Shown here: positions 1 to 10,830 of the stretch, in pieces
Layout: each line of letters opens with the position of its first letter
Numbering within the stretch: the first letter of the stretch is position 1
Assembly: GCA_019055375.1 (NCBI GenBank)
Contig: JAHQIW010000203.1
Coordinates: forward strand, 124,001 to 188,000
Source: Parelaphostrongylus tenuis
Lineage: Eukaryota > Nematoda > Chromadorea > Rhabditida > Metastrongylidae
Reading direction: 5' to 3'
Length of the DNA stretch: 64,000 nt
Notes under the pieces: generated by a model
Databases searched by the model: none
Told to the model about the DNA's origin: nothing
The model's input: the letters and a program-made list of their open reading frames with translations, nothing else
Made by a program: the position numbers and the translations under genes

Positions 1-1360
1 TCTCGATTTTGTAGCGGCAGTCACACATTTGAGAGAACAACGTATTTTAAACGGCATATTGTTTTTAACGATGCTGCGTAGAAGTATCTCAAAAGCACAT
101 TCTCTACAGCTTTAGAGAAGTAACTCATATGCAGGACTTCGTAGTATGTGGCTGGAGCAGTATTGATAGAGTTTACATTCATCTGTTCACGTACTTTTTG
201 AAAGCTTACATTTTCTGAGGATGTTTATTAGTTGCCTTCTCAAGGTTTAGTCACAAAATCATTCATGAGAACAGCTCGGCAAGCACGCGTGTCATGGCGG
301 TTTCTCCATCATCAGGGCTATTTTCTCGGTCACTCGCCCCTGAATCTTTACGAAGTTTGTAATAAGCATTCAATTGGAGGTTTTTGGAGTCGTGACATTT
401 TTAATATTGTCCCACAGGAGTTTATAAGTGGATAATAGGTAAAGTTATTAGATATAAAATATAAATACAAGTTATAAAATATAAACATGTAATGCAATAA
501 AGCAAAGCCTTCCTCACAAATACCAGGAAGTTTCGATTTCCAAAGCGTACTGACGAAAAAAAAAAGTTGCGCCGGATGTCGATGAAGTGGTCGTGTGTAC
601 AGTATCATACAATTGAGTGATTTTCAACAGTGATCAAAATCTGGTTTCTCTAGAAAACTACCACAATATCATTGTAACAAAGAGCGCTCGCAGCGCGGTT
701 CCGCCGACTGTAGCGTGAAATAAACAACGTGGTCTCAACAGGTGAGTTCAGTTGGATTTGGATTTGCTTGAACTAAATCAAAATTGCTGGAATTTGGGAA
801 TTGCAAACAACAAGTGATATCCCTGCATATAACAGTTGAGAAAATTTCTCTACATTTCGAGAGAATGCGGTCACTGAAGGTAGCTTTGGCGGTTTTCTCT
901 TTGAAGCATTCCTTGTTAAGAAAGCTGCCAAGGTTCCAAAAAAGTTAATAGAAGCTTGACGAAATTTTCGGACGACGTGGTGGATGACGTAGGGCGTCAT
1001 AGCTCAGCTCGTTGAGCTGCTGTTGATCAAAAGAGCGTGTTTTCGTGCTTAAAAAGCGTTTATCTCTGTTGGCTAATGGCAAACAGCACACTTGAAGTTA
1101 TTATTTCAATTCGTCGACATGCTGAACAGATGCATTTCTGCGCGTAATCATTTATCAATCACCTAACAGTGAGCATAATCTTCTTTTGCCGTAATTTTGA
1201 CTTAACAGTGAAGACAGGCTTCATCAGGATCAAACCACCAAATCGACCATTGTCGTATGTCGTGCAGTGTGCAATCCAAGGAATACGTAACATGTTGAAG
1301 AATTCATAAGACCGACTATCAATCAACTTCGGCAAAGCAGGAATAGATTAGGAGCATATC
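1..1360. other. No recognisable gene; intronic or intergenic
   Basis: Short open frames only, none with a domain I recognise. If unit 1 of the receptor array on the minus strand continues leftward, this may be its intron sequence, but I could not find exons 3 to 6 here. Confidence 0.4.
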
Positions 1361-1363
1361 TGT

Positions 1364-1570
1364 TCCGTAGTTCTGAGGTGTCAAATATAGCATTTATTGA
1401 GTACTAGATACAATACAATACAATGAGATAATGCAGCATAAATAGTACAACAATCGTAGTGGATTACGTTGCAAACAAAGATTGTTGTACTATTCATGCG
1501 GCATTACTTAACTGCATTGTATTGCATCTAATATTCAATATATACTACATTCAACACCTCGGAACTGCTG
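1364..1570. repeat. Imperfect inverted repeat, MITE-like
   Basis: Two arms of roughly 90 bases are about 80 percent complementary. The left arm runs through GAGGTG, a CAATACAATACAATG stretch and AGTACAACAAT. The right arm runs back through ATTGTTGTACT and TGCATTGTATTGC to CACCTC. A loop of about 25 bases lies at 1455-1480. There is no coding capacity. The structure suits a decayed foldback or MITE insertion; its family is not recognised. Confidence 0.6.
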
Positions 1571-1571
1571 G

Positions 1572-4490
1572 ACAGGATTATCACTAATCTATGCATACGT
1601 AGCGCATGATAGGATCAGAGAATGGGTCTCTCCGCTTGGGCAGGAGAGGTGTCGGCTATCAACATGTGTGACATGTATTATTCAAGTCACTGCACTTTGT
1701 AATCTATCCAATCACTTTAAAAGCTGAGATGCTTTAACAAAGTTATCGAGCAGTTGCGCAAGTGTTTGCTTGCATGAAAACCTTGAAATCAGCTTGGTCT
1801 AAGGAAGATTAAGACGGAACAAATGAAAAAACCGATGTCATTCGCTGGAGAGGATTTTTTCTCAGAAGTTTCAGTAACCATTCGAAAGCCCAGATTTGAG
1901 GCTGCAGCCCCACGTCGCCGGCTTTCGAAATGCCCCTTTAAAACGCTGTATCATTCGAGATAGGAATATGTTTCATAGAACCACGTATTTTTCTCTTATC
2001 TCGCTCATATTTCGCTAGGCAGAATTCGTTCCTTAGAGAGCTAACACTCAAACTATAGCAGTGGCTTTAGGAAACCCAAGAATGTGCTTGCTTTTTAAAA
2101 AGCTCCTTAAATCTTTTGATCTCCTCTGGTCTTTTCATTAGTGTTTTAAACTTCGCCGGACTGAGCTTTTTCTTTAGACTACTAGTAATCATCTGATAGC
2201 GTAATGTTTCCTGATTGTAGCGATATGCTTTTTTGGAAACTACGGCTAACAGGGATAACATAATTGGGTCTTACATCCTCAACGAAGTGTTTACCGGCCA
2301 CTCCGCAAGACGAGGGTCGTGGTAGGAGGCGTGGTGAGGCGAAGCGGGGCGATTGATATAATGTTATTCAATTGGAAATTTTTCCTCCGATTTGAAAGGA
2401 ACTCCAAATCAAACGGTTAGCTAAGATACTACAAAGGTTCTCTAAACATTGATATGCTTTTCGAATTCCAGCAATTATACGCATGATAAAAATGAAGACG
2501 AAAAACGATTGTGAAACACAGTTTTCGAACTCGATGCTTCAACGTTATAAAGGGGTTTTTGAGAAACCGGCAACGTATGGCTGTATTTTCAAGTCTCAGC
2601 TTTCAAATGGTTACATCGACAGTGACAAGCCATTTTTACTAAGTTTGTAACAAAATTTTCATAGTCTATTATAAAAAAGAGTACAATAACGGTATATTAT
2701 CGAAGTTCTGATGGTGACCTCAAATAGTCTCTCAAGCTGCTTCGCCAAGCAATCGATAGGTGTCTATCAACGTTCTTTGGATGTTCTTTCCAAGTTTACC
2801 CTCAAAAAAAAAAACAATGGGTATTTTTGATACTCATTTGTTCACGTGCTTCGATATTGTCACCGCTGCGAATAGGTACTGTGACGTAGACGCAAGCGAT
2901 CCAGTCGGGTGACCTTACAACTAATAGGCTTTGTTTCGAAAAATAAATTCTTCACATGATCCTTCTGCTCTAATATTGCTTTGGTGCAAGGGAAAATCAC
3001 CATTGTGATTGATAGTGAATTCATAGCCTTGGAAACGTTGATGTTTTTGTCCTTTTTCCGGTCTTCAAGATTGCCCATCTGTTGAGATGAGGTGCCTTAT
3101 TGTTTTTCTTAAAAGGGACAACATCGCGAAATGCCCTAGAGATTCAATTCCACAATGAGCAATTTCGGTGCACTTTTTCGAACTTAATGTTAGATTTCAA
3201 TGTTAAATTTGATTCTGCATATGTTAAATTAAATTAATGTTAAATTTGATTCCGCAGCTTTCCACGCATAATCGCTATCACGTCACTTCGTAGTAGATAA
3301 ATGGACTTGTTCCTACACGTTGGAAATAGTGAGTAAGCTCTTGCGCTAGCAAGCGACTATATCCGTCTATCATAGTGTAGGTATCAGCATTTATTACACA
3401 GTTTTGCATAAGTATTTTTTTTGGTCCATTACGCAACACCAGGTTTCCCAACTGACTACTTCGAATGATCACGTCATTAGAAAATAAACCGACTTTACTG
3501 ATAATTTTAGAGTTTTGAGACGTTTCCAGCACAGGATAAGAATATAATTCAAAAATTGATCAGATCATGTAAAATGAAAAATATAGATGTAGTCCATTGA
3601 TTCAATCACTGGGTTGTCCTATAGTTTCTTTCGCACTACTCTTTTATTCAATTTTTCAAATTTCAAATCCGGTTACAGACTGTGATTTGTTGAGAATGTT
3701 ATGGTAGCCTCAAACAGGAACTTAAATACGGCTGTAGCACTATCATTTACCATTTGAATGAAATGGGCTACCGCAAAGTGATGTCTCGATGGACATCATT
3801 CATTGACCGATCACGACATGTCGACACGTGTGACCATATGCGAAAGTCATCTGTTGCGGCCACATAGGCAGTACTTATTTAGACCTATCATGAGTGAATT
3901 TGAGTCCCAAGTATGAGAATAACACTCGCCACATCTACTGGCTGCTTGGCGGCAAAAACCCGCTGACTTAGTTGAGGTCCAAGCTCCATGTCCACAACAT
4001 TATGCTCTCGGCTTCCTGGAATTGGCAGTATGCCTTTTTGAGGGTGTTCGACAGCAAGCAGGCAATCAACACCGACGTCTATGTGAAGTAGCTTTGGAAG
4101 TTGGCTGCAATAGTCCAAAAGAATAGTCAGAAACGCACGCTTGATTTCGGAGAAACTAGACTGGATTACGACACAACGTCACTGTCTGACCCTGATATTT
4201 TTCAGGAATATTATCTTTTCTGCTCCGAAACAGCGTCTGCGGGAGAAAATTCAAGGAATTCAACTAGCACTAAAGCAACCCTACCGATTTCATTGTTCAC
4301 CAGCCTTATTTTCTCTAGAAGGTACACATCCACTTTGTTGAGCAGATGGCTGCATATCACTGATCATGATGGAAATTCAATTTTTGGCTATTAGAGCTCT
4401 TCCAATTAGTAGCAAGCAAATTAATAGAAGTGAGAAAATGCAAAAAAAATTTCGAAATATCTCAATATCGCCTCTATCACCTGTCGTCCC
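1572..4490. other. No recognisable gene; short local repeat near 3190-3257
   Basis: Open frames are short and match no family I know. At 3190-3257 a TGTTAAATTTGATTC-type unit recurs two to three times. A minus-strand frame at 3278-3532 (84 codons) is open but unrecognised. Confidence 0.35.
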
Positions 4491-4496
4491 GTTAAT

Positions 4497-5575
4497 CGTC
4501 GAGTGACTCGGGCGGCTGCCAGCAATACTTCCATTTCTTCCTATCTCGAGCATGAGTAGCCCAGTGGGTCCTCCTTGCTCTAGGAAATCGCTAAGCATCA
4601 TATCTTTCTTCTAAAGCTTTCGTGAAGAGATCGGACCAACGAGTCGGTGGTCTTCCTTTAGAGCGCTTGACATCACGAGGAATCCAGTCGGTAACGGCTC
4701 TCGTCCATCGGTTGTCGTTGAAGCGCATCACCTGCCCGGCGCACCTTATTTTCGATATCCTGGCGTGTAGAACGGCGTCTCTGATCTTCGGTTTTCGACG
4801 TAATCGGAAGTTCGAATCGTTTATTTCATTTGCGAGATACGGAATACTCCTAGTCATCGACCTTTCGACTGAGCGTTCGATAGCGGCAAGTGATCATTCA
4901 TCCTGCTTACGTAGCGACCAGGTTTCTGCTGCATACGTTAGGGCAAGGATAATCGTCGAGTCCAAAAGGGGGCGCGTAGTCGGATATTCTTCGTTCTCTT
5001 CACTAAATCTTCAAGGCTTTCAAACGTTTCCCAGGCCGCTCGTTTTCCTCCTGCTCAACTCTAAAGCTAGGTCGTTTATCATGTTGATTTCACGACCTAG
5101 ATAGACGTAACTGGAGCTTTGGGAGATTTTTCGTTGCTCTGAGCGTGACTGGGGTATACAAAACCCATCCGTTCCTCATGGACATCGTTTTCGTTAGAGT
5201 AGTTTGAGACCAGCCTTTCCAGAGGCGTTATTGAAATCGGTCAACATTCGTTCCGCTTGGCTGATGCTTGGTGTTATGAGGTCGATATCATCGAAAAGCG
5301 AAGAGGGTTTGATTGTCGACCGTCAATTTTCACTCCCATTTCGTCTCAATCTACTGTTCACATGACGTTCTGGAGGGAGGCAATGAAAATTTTGGCGAAA
5401 TTGTATCGCCTTGTTGAACCCCTCTTCTTGCATCGATGGTGATATCGTTGTAGAATAGAGATAATTTTGGTTGTGAAATCTTTATATAGCTCACGAAGGA
5501 TCACGATGTACCGTGTAGGAATGCCCTGGGTTATTCAGAGCTTCTATAACCGCTTCGAAGCGGTTATAGAGGCTT
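4497..5575 (-). mobile_element. RTE-type non-LTR retrotransposon, 3' half, broken
   Basis: Read on the minus strand from 5575 down, the frames follow the order of an RTE-clade reverse transcriptase: EAVIEAL (about 5545-5565), RGVQQGDTISPK (about 5405-5440), LRFSDDIDLITP, which holds the palm-domain DD (about 5275-5310), YVYLGREIN (about 5085-5110), LTYAAETWSLRKQDE (about 4885-4945) and then IRDAVLHARISK...RWTRAVTDWIPRDVKR...GRPPTRWSDLF (4597-4857). A tail reading RARRTHWATHARDRKKWK lies near 4500-4580. The reading frame changes several times and carries stops, so the copy is dead. The N-terminal endonuclease is absent, which suits 5' truncation. Confidence 0.85.
5543..5570. repeat. Perfect 28-bp palindrome
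   Basis: The sequence is its own reverse complement, with centre TTCGAA. It falls at the 5' (minus-strand) edge of the RTE fragment. It may mark the truncation junction or be chance. Confidence 0.6.
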
Positions 5576-6162
5576 GGTTATGACGATATATTGCTGAATA
5601 ATTGATTTCCTCGAATCACCTGACTGTTTTCTGAAAATCGCGTTAGAAATTCATTATATATACATTTCCATGAATTTTTGATATATCTTTAACGAGGTCT
5701 GTTATTTCATCATGTGTAATGAAGTTTTAACTAGATTTCGAAGATCAATCGAATGAAGGCTTTGTTTGAAAATTATAATAGTCGCAAAAACAATGATTGA
5801 AAGTAAAATAGGGCAACACATAATATTTAATTATCTAGCACTGTCTCATCATCCCCTCTGCTACTCTAAGTATGGGGCGAGTGATACTAACGAGACGGGT
5901 GAAACCGTTGAAACGTACGTCTATCACTAAGATGCAGAACCAAACCTTGTAAAAGATTTGATGATAAGCCTGTGGAAATAACGATTGAGCCAACAGAGAT
6001 GTCGAAATGCGAAAGAAGTTAAGGGGCAAGCTAATAATTATAAAGAGCAAAGTTGGGAAAAGATAGCTTGCGCACGATGAATAATGGCCCTTGCAAGTGA
6101 GGAGTATTTAAAAGATATCAATAGACTGCAAAGAGAAGAAACTGAAAATGTTGACTACTCAC
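5576..6162. other. No gene seen; probable intron 2 of receptor unit 1
   Basis: AT-rich with no supported exon. It lies just downstream (minus strand) of the unit 1 exon 2 donor. Confidence 0.35.
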
Positions 6163-6285
6163 CTGCACTCCGGTGAATATAATTGGGAAGACAATGTAAA
6201 GCTGGAAGAACAGCATATAGATACTGCATGCAATAATTTGTATTATTATCACATAGAAACTGTTGTTGCGAAAATTCTTCCACCC
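6163..6285 (-). CDS. Srx-like chemoreceptor unit 1, exon 2 (TM2)
   Basis: This 123-nt exon runs from an acceptor ACATTGCAG to a donor GTGCAG/GTGAGT and enters and leaves in phase 0. It encodes 41 residues: GWKNF, then a hydrophobic segment around VIIIQIIACSIYMLFF, then IFTGVQ. Length, phases and both splice sites match exon 2 of unit 3 (35415-35537). The segment is the first intracellular loop plus TM2 of a seven-transmembrane receptor; the NSF-plus-hydrophobic pattern resembles nematode class Srx. The exon looks intact, but exons 3 to 6 of this unit were not found to the left. Confidence 0.7.
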
Positions 6286-7640
6286 CTGCAATGTCATAAC
6301 TTTAGTTACCTTCATTTAGAAGACTCAAGGCACAAACGGGACAGCCATTCTCCATAGATAAAATGTGATATGCTTTTCTAGATTTATTTTGCTAGGCCTA
6401 AAATTTTACACTAATGTCCTAAGTGTTGTGGATGGATGCTAATTCAGACATTGACATAAAGTAATATAGTTCAAATTTCATCGATTCATCGCTCATTATG
6501 CACTGTGGACATTCCCATTACTTGACAGACTCGCCTTTTTTCATCTAGTGACACCGCCACCTCATGGCCGACTGGATTCTCGGCTACCGTACTGCTTAAT
6601 AGCTTGAATGTCTGACAGGTCTCACATGAACATATCCATCAAGAACCCTGACAAGGACCGATCAACCTTAATCCTCTATCCTGTGGCAGTTTGCAGTCGC
6701 AAGATGATAAATCTCTCGATCTAAGAATTTCACTGACTTGTGGTTGCGACTGGAAAAAGCGCTGCACTTCTGCTCGTCTTGAGGTTGCAAGTGGTAGAAA
6801 ATCATGTGAAATCACAGTAGGAGAGACAAGTCGACAAATGCCATAGAGTGACGGTTCTTTGCAGTTGTATAGCACCAGATTACGTAGATGCCGTAATTAA
6901 TATCTAAGTCATCACTTCGCTTCATACAAGATCTTATCACCATGTCTGGCCATTTTCACGTTCGCATCTTTTCGGCACAAACGGACCAATGTTATCAGCA
7001 ATAGTCATCAATGTATACAGCTGATGAGAATAACTTATGTACCGCTCATGATCAATAGCAGAAAGCAGCACACGGCGAAAATATATGAATGTTTGTTGTC
7101 TGGAGCCCTAGTACCAATCAGAAAGACCCAAGGGATATACCTCACCAAAACATATCTACCTTACGTTGACCAAATGTGAAATAGATTCCCTTCTTCTGTT
7201 GAAATACACCTTTGCCTGAGATATAAGGAAATCGATTCAGCTATGAGCTAAAAAACCACTCGTAAAGATGTTTGCAAGCCGTGACAGAAGACATCAAGGA
7301 AAAAGTAGCTTCAGGAAAAGGCATTTCAATTGATTTATTCGAGTTAAAGGCCGCAAACAACACTTGCATGTGCGGAAATCATTCAGGGTATTATTCCAGA
7401 AGCAAAGGATACTAATCCAAGAAAAGTCTCCTCGTAGATCATCTCAACGAGGAAGATGACTGTGACGATCCTTTTGCGCTTAGATACGTCTGATGAGGGG
7501 CAATCAACAAAGCAAAAAAAGTCCAAAAATGACTTTTTGTGTTTAGTACCTAAAATCGTCTAACTGATCATGGATTCCGTCGAAAATGCAATCCACCTCT
7601 AAATCAAACTCATCTCTGCTAATAAGAAGTTTCCAGAGTC
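6286..7640. other. Intron 1 of receptor unit 1; nothing else recognised
   Basis: No supported exon or known element. It spans between exon 2 and the RTE remnant that precedes exon 1. Confidence 0.35.
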
Positions 7641-7775
7641 CTGAAGTAAACGCAGTGCCAACAGTGGTCGTAGCAGAAGGGGTTTAGCAAGGAAATACTA
7701 GCTTGGTATAACTGAGTGATATCGAAATGCAGTGGATAATGAAACTACTCGACTGAAAAGCGAGTGTCATACATA
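7640..7775 (+). mobile_element. RTE palm-domain remnant in intron 1 of unit 1
   Basis: The frame reads approximately VVAEGV-QGNTS followed by QWIMKLLD, which corresponds to the RGVRQGDTIS and following segment of RTE reverse transcriptase, with stops. Equivalent remnants sit at the same relative position beside exon 1 of units 3 and 4 (36.79 and 55.9 kb). Confidence 0.45.
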
Positions 7776-8207
7776 GTAATCCTAAATTTTGCCTAGTTAT
7801 CATTAACTCATTATCATACTCATTTTCCAATTGTCAATATTTTCAAGAATTCATGAAAAAGGGGTGAAGCATCGGCAAAGCTTAATCGTTTCAAAAGCCG
7901 AAGAGAGCATATCATTACGCAATGATCGAAAGCGAGCTAAACTCGTCTTCAAGTCATATAGGAAACTGTTTTCAGGATTTTTTGCCTTCAAAAAATCTTA
8001 TCTGAGAAGTCCTCATCGATAATTTCTTTATTGAAAATATTTTGACCTTGTTCTTTGGGAGTTCAAGGATAGAAAACTGAGCTAGAAAGCGAGATTAATC
8101 AGCAGCTCAAATGATGGAATTTCAAGTGCCAGTGCACCACCAGTGCGTTCTCAGGCATTCTTAAGCTCGTCACATATCTGCACAAAATTGTGTTGAATCA
8201 TTGTTAC

Positions 8208-8355
8208 CTTATATAACGCGGCAATCACAATGAAATTTGGTGCGATACCACTAAGTGCACAGATGAGAACAACCAAAGCACAGATCACTCGAATAGTTGG
8301 TGTCGCTTTAACGTCCATTGTGTCCAAGCTTTTTCCTTTTCCTCCTTCAATAAGC
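8208..8355 (-). CDS. Srx-like chemoreceptor unit 1, exon 1 (TM1)
   Basis: The acceptor CTTTTAG precedes 8355 and the donor AAG/GTAACA follows 8208. From the ATG at 8318 the exon encodes MDVKATPTIRVICALVVLIC and on through TM1, ending ALYK (37 codons). The 37 nt between the acceptor and the ATG are open in the same frame, and their length is identical in units 1, 3 and 4. The ATG may therefore be internal to a longer N-terminus, or the acceptor may be an SL trans-splice site. The copy is very similar to 37648-37795; one difference is a proline inside TM1 (GIAPNF instead of GIALNF). Confidence 0.7.
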
Positions 8356-8579
8356 CTAAAAGTGTTTACAATTAATAAATTTGATGCTGCATTTTGATCA
8401 CAATAACGCCATTATCATGAGACGCTATGGATCGGCGGTCAAAGTAAAAGTATTGTAGGATATTAATCTAGTGAAGGCAGTTGTTTGACTCAGTTGTCAG
8501 ATCCGAATAGTACTGGTTAAGCTAGATCACTCGGCGGAGCACTACTTTGCCGTGTGGGCCTTCACGATTGTCCTCCAGA

Positions 8580-8591
8580 GAAAATTTTATG
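8580..8591. repeat. 12-bp target-site duplication, left copy
   Basis: GAAAATTTTATG occurs here and again at 9278-9289. The paralogous empty site at about 38030 holds a single related copy, so the duplication marks a clean insertion. Confidence 0.8.
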
Positions 8592-8635
8592 TCCTTTCAT
8601 CATTATTTGAGCCAACATGTCATGTGGTCTGGTAA

Positions 8636-8698
8636 GGGCTCTTGTACAGCCCGAGACACGTGTTTCGTCCTTACAGACTCATCAGCCGGGCAGAACTC
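8636..8698 (-). ncRNA. Hammerhead ribozyme, intact core
   Basis: On the minus strand: CUGAUGA (8685-8679); a 4-bp stem II GUCU/GGAC capped by GUAA; GAAA (8666-8663); the palindromic ACACGUGU forming a two-base-pair helix III; and a GUC cleavage triplet (8657-8655). Helix I pairs GCCCGG with UCGGGC, then continues past a UGUACA bulge as GAGUUCU against AGAGCCC with one mismatch. All conserved core positions are present. A very short helix III is typical of the hammerheads of Penelope-like elements and animal retrozymes, which may act as dimers. Confidence 0.85.
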
Positions 8699-9124
8699 GT
8701 CGTCTGTCGATCTTTTCATAGCCAGTTCTCTCGGGAGCGTCACACTCCTTATATATAGTTATCGACGACGTACGCTTTACACTCTATGTCAGGTGAGACA
8801 TTCACCTAACACCGAGTGTTGTGCACTCGATTGTTCATTGGCTGGTACTTTTATCATAATTATACCTTCATCTCGAGTGCTTTGTTTAGACCACGCTCAA
8901 ATTTCAATATATCCTTTCATCATTATTTGAGCCAACATGCCAGGTATAATTATGAAGGTATAATTATGATAAAAGTACCAGCCAATGAACAATCGAGTGC
9001 ACAACACTCGGTGTTAGATGAATGTCTCACCTGACATAGAGTGTAAAGCGTACGTCGTCGATAATTATATATAAGGAGTGTGACGCTCCCGAGAGAACTG
9101 GCTATGAAAAGATCGACAGACGAC

Positions 9125-9187
9125 GGGTTCTGCCCGGCTGATGAGTCTGTAAGGACGAAACACGTGTCTCGGGCTGTACAAGAGCCC
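9125..9187 (+). ncRNA. Hammerhead ribozyme, intact core
   Basis: CTGATGA lies at 9138-9144. Stem II is GTCT (9145-9148) and GGAC (9153-9156) around the loop GTAA. GAA is at 9157-9159, ACACGTGT at 9160-9167, and cleavage is expected after C9168 in GTC. Helix I is GCCCGG (9132-9137) with TCGGGC (9169-9174); a TGTACA bulge (9175-9180) then interrupts seven more pairs, GGGTTCT (9125-9131) with AGAGCCC (9181-9187). The internal bulge is placed where natural hammerheads make the helix I to loop II contact. Confidence 0.88.
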
Positions 9188-9277
9188 TTACCAGACCACA
9201 TGACATGTTGGCTCAAATAATGATGAAAGGATATATTGAAATTTGAGCGTGGTCTAAACAAAGCACTCGAAATGAAG

Positions 9278-9289
9278 GAAAATTTTATG
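9278..9289. repeat. 12-bp target-site duplication, right copy
   Basis: GAAAATTTTATG, identical to 8580-8591. Confidence 0.8.
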
Positions 9290-9727
9290 CTCTGATTAAC
9301 AGTTTGACATAATAACAATAATACATTAATAGCAATGTAAGGTTGGGAGTAATAGTTGTAATAGTTGAACTAACGGCAACAAACAAATCAACTGCGAGCT
9401 TAAACTGATGACGAAACTAACGACATAATACATTGCTCACTTGACTAATCACGCGGTTTATGCTAATTTAATGAGCAGAGTGTTGATAGAAGAAACTAGT
9501 GTTGGTGTTCAGCAAGAGATTCTAGAAACTTTCTCAATAAGTAGAAATCAGTAGAGGTGCCGGCAAACATTTCCCACTCCCTACAAATATGGTTAGACCT
9601 ATCGCATTTTTCAATGAATGTACTTACGTTGAGTGAAGTTTGCGTCTTATAACAGTCCTTTGTGAAAGTGACTGCGGTTTTGTTAGGTGAATCTCAAATC
9701 ATCAAAATTAGCCTCAAACAGATTTTA

Positions 9728-10830
9728 CTAATCAAAATGGGAATTAATACGATCAACACATAGTTGCCGACGGGAAACACGTTTCTCTATTCTTACAGCA
9801 TGAAAATCAGTGCTCGGTGTCCGACTAGTTTTTGGAAGCGCTTTCTTAATTGTCTTGATTACTGAAGCGCAAAAAGTTTTGGAGATGCTTGGAGAAGTGA
9901 TAGTCAATGGGTGCAAGATACGGCGATTATGGAGCATGAGGCAAAACTTTGTGGCCACAATTCGTTAAACTTTCAGAATGCTCGCTGTACGACGTGTGGC
10001 TGCTTAATGTATTAGGGAATAATTCAGTATCTTCTTCTGTTTAGCCGCTCCGAGGTGTTATTAATAGTATTTAATGAATACCAGCGAAGCATTATTATAT
10101 GCTTCGCTGATATTCATTAAATACTATTAATAACACCTCGGAGCGGCTAAACAGAAGAAGATACTGAATTATTCAAACTATGCCGAGGTTAATAGGTAGT
10201 CGGACCTGGGATTTATTGGGGAATACTTGGTCCTTTTTGTTGACCAATACCGGTTGCAGGGCAGTTTTCGGTGCTTATCAATGTGATGAGCATACTTCGA
10301 TGTAATGGTTCCCGCGGGTCTCAGAACTATAGTGGATCAAACGAGCAGAAAATCTGCAGTAATCATGACTTTTTTCTGCGCAGTTCTGACTCTAGAAAAC
10401 GCTCTGCAGTTTCTTTACGATCCAAATACTAGGCTAATACTATCCGATTCTCGTATAATATGCACTTCTCGTCGCACGTCACAATGCCATTAAGAAATAG
10501 TTTGGACTGTCGAGTAGATAAAGAGGAGATGACACTTCAAAATGATGGTTTTTTTTATTTCTGATTTCATTGGTCATCCACTTATCATTGTTTTCCAACT
10601 TTTTGATCAGCTTCAAATGGCGAACGACCGTAAAATAGTCGATTTCGAATTCTTTTACAAAATCTCGTTTGATCCTCTAGTTCAGCATCGATAAATGCTC
10701 TCAAATGGCCGTTGCTTTCCATAGGTGGCCAATACGTTCCTCATCGTCAGGGCTCTTGTCTCATTTACGAAACTTCTTAAAGCACCACCGCACGTACGTT
10801 CGTTAGCAAATCCTGGGCCAGATACGCTAA
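9728..10830 (-). mobile_element. mariner transposase relic with nested insertions
   Basis: On the minus strand the order is mariner-like: ELEDQTRFCKRI (about 10660), GIVTCDEKCILYEN with the first catalytic D in CDEK (about 10450-10490), KKVMITADF (about 10370), GTITSKYAHHIDK (about 10290), and a C-terminus VSRRQLCVDRINSHFD (9728-9780). Frames are broken. The relic is interrupted by the 158-bp hairpin at 10017-10174 plus about 60 bp of another repeat. The paralogous relic at 38452-39690 lacks the hairpin. Confidence 0.75.
10017..10174. repeat. Near-perfect 158-bp hairpin (foldback MITE)
   Basis: Two arms of about 78 bases start and end with GAATAATTCAG and its complement and differ at only one paired position (GAATACCAG against GAATATCAG) before the AT-rich tip near 10095. 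The paralogous mariner relic at 38.74 kb reads straight through GGGAATAATTGG, so the hairpin was inserted, or amplified in place, after the duplication. There is no coding content. Confidence 0.85.

Larger units (their letters stand above)
8592..9277. mobile_element. Retrozyme-like hammerhead element, tandem then inverted
   Basis: A 686-bp insertion flanked by 12-bp direct repeats. The 28 bases at 8592-8619 recur exactly at 8912-8939, so the left part is slightly more than one copy of a monomer of about 320 bp. The right part (about 8949-9277) is the same monomer in reverse orientation, giving arms that are nearly identical. Each monomer carries a hammerhead ribozyme. The paralogous segment at 38.0 kb has the uninterrupted target, so this insertion is younger than the segmental duplication. 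Tandem monomers of about 0.3 kb with hammerheads are the hallmark of retrozymes. No protein is encoded; the long open frames here are shadows. Confidence 0.8.

Noticed and set aside
7480..7510. CTGATGAGGGG as a hammerhead
   Set aside because: No pairing stem II and no GAAA follow. The same applies to CTGATGA at 7021, 9402, 51803 and 57218.
8547..9318. Three overlapping open frames of 72 to 127 codons on both strands
   Set aside because: They are mirror shadows of the inverted repeat arms; the conserved content is RNA structure, and no domain is encoded.
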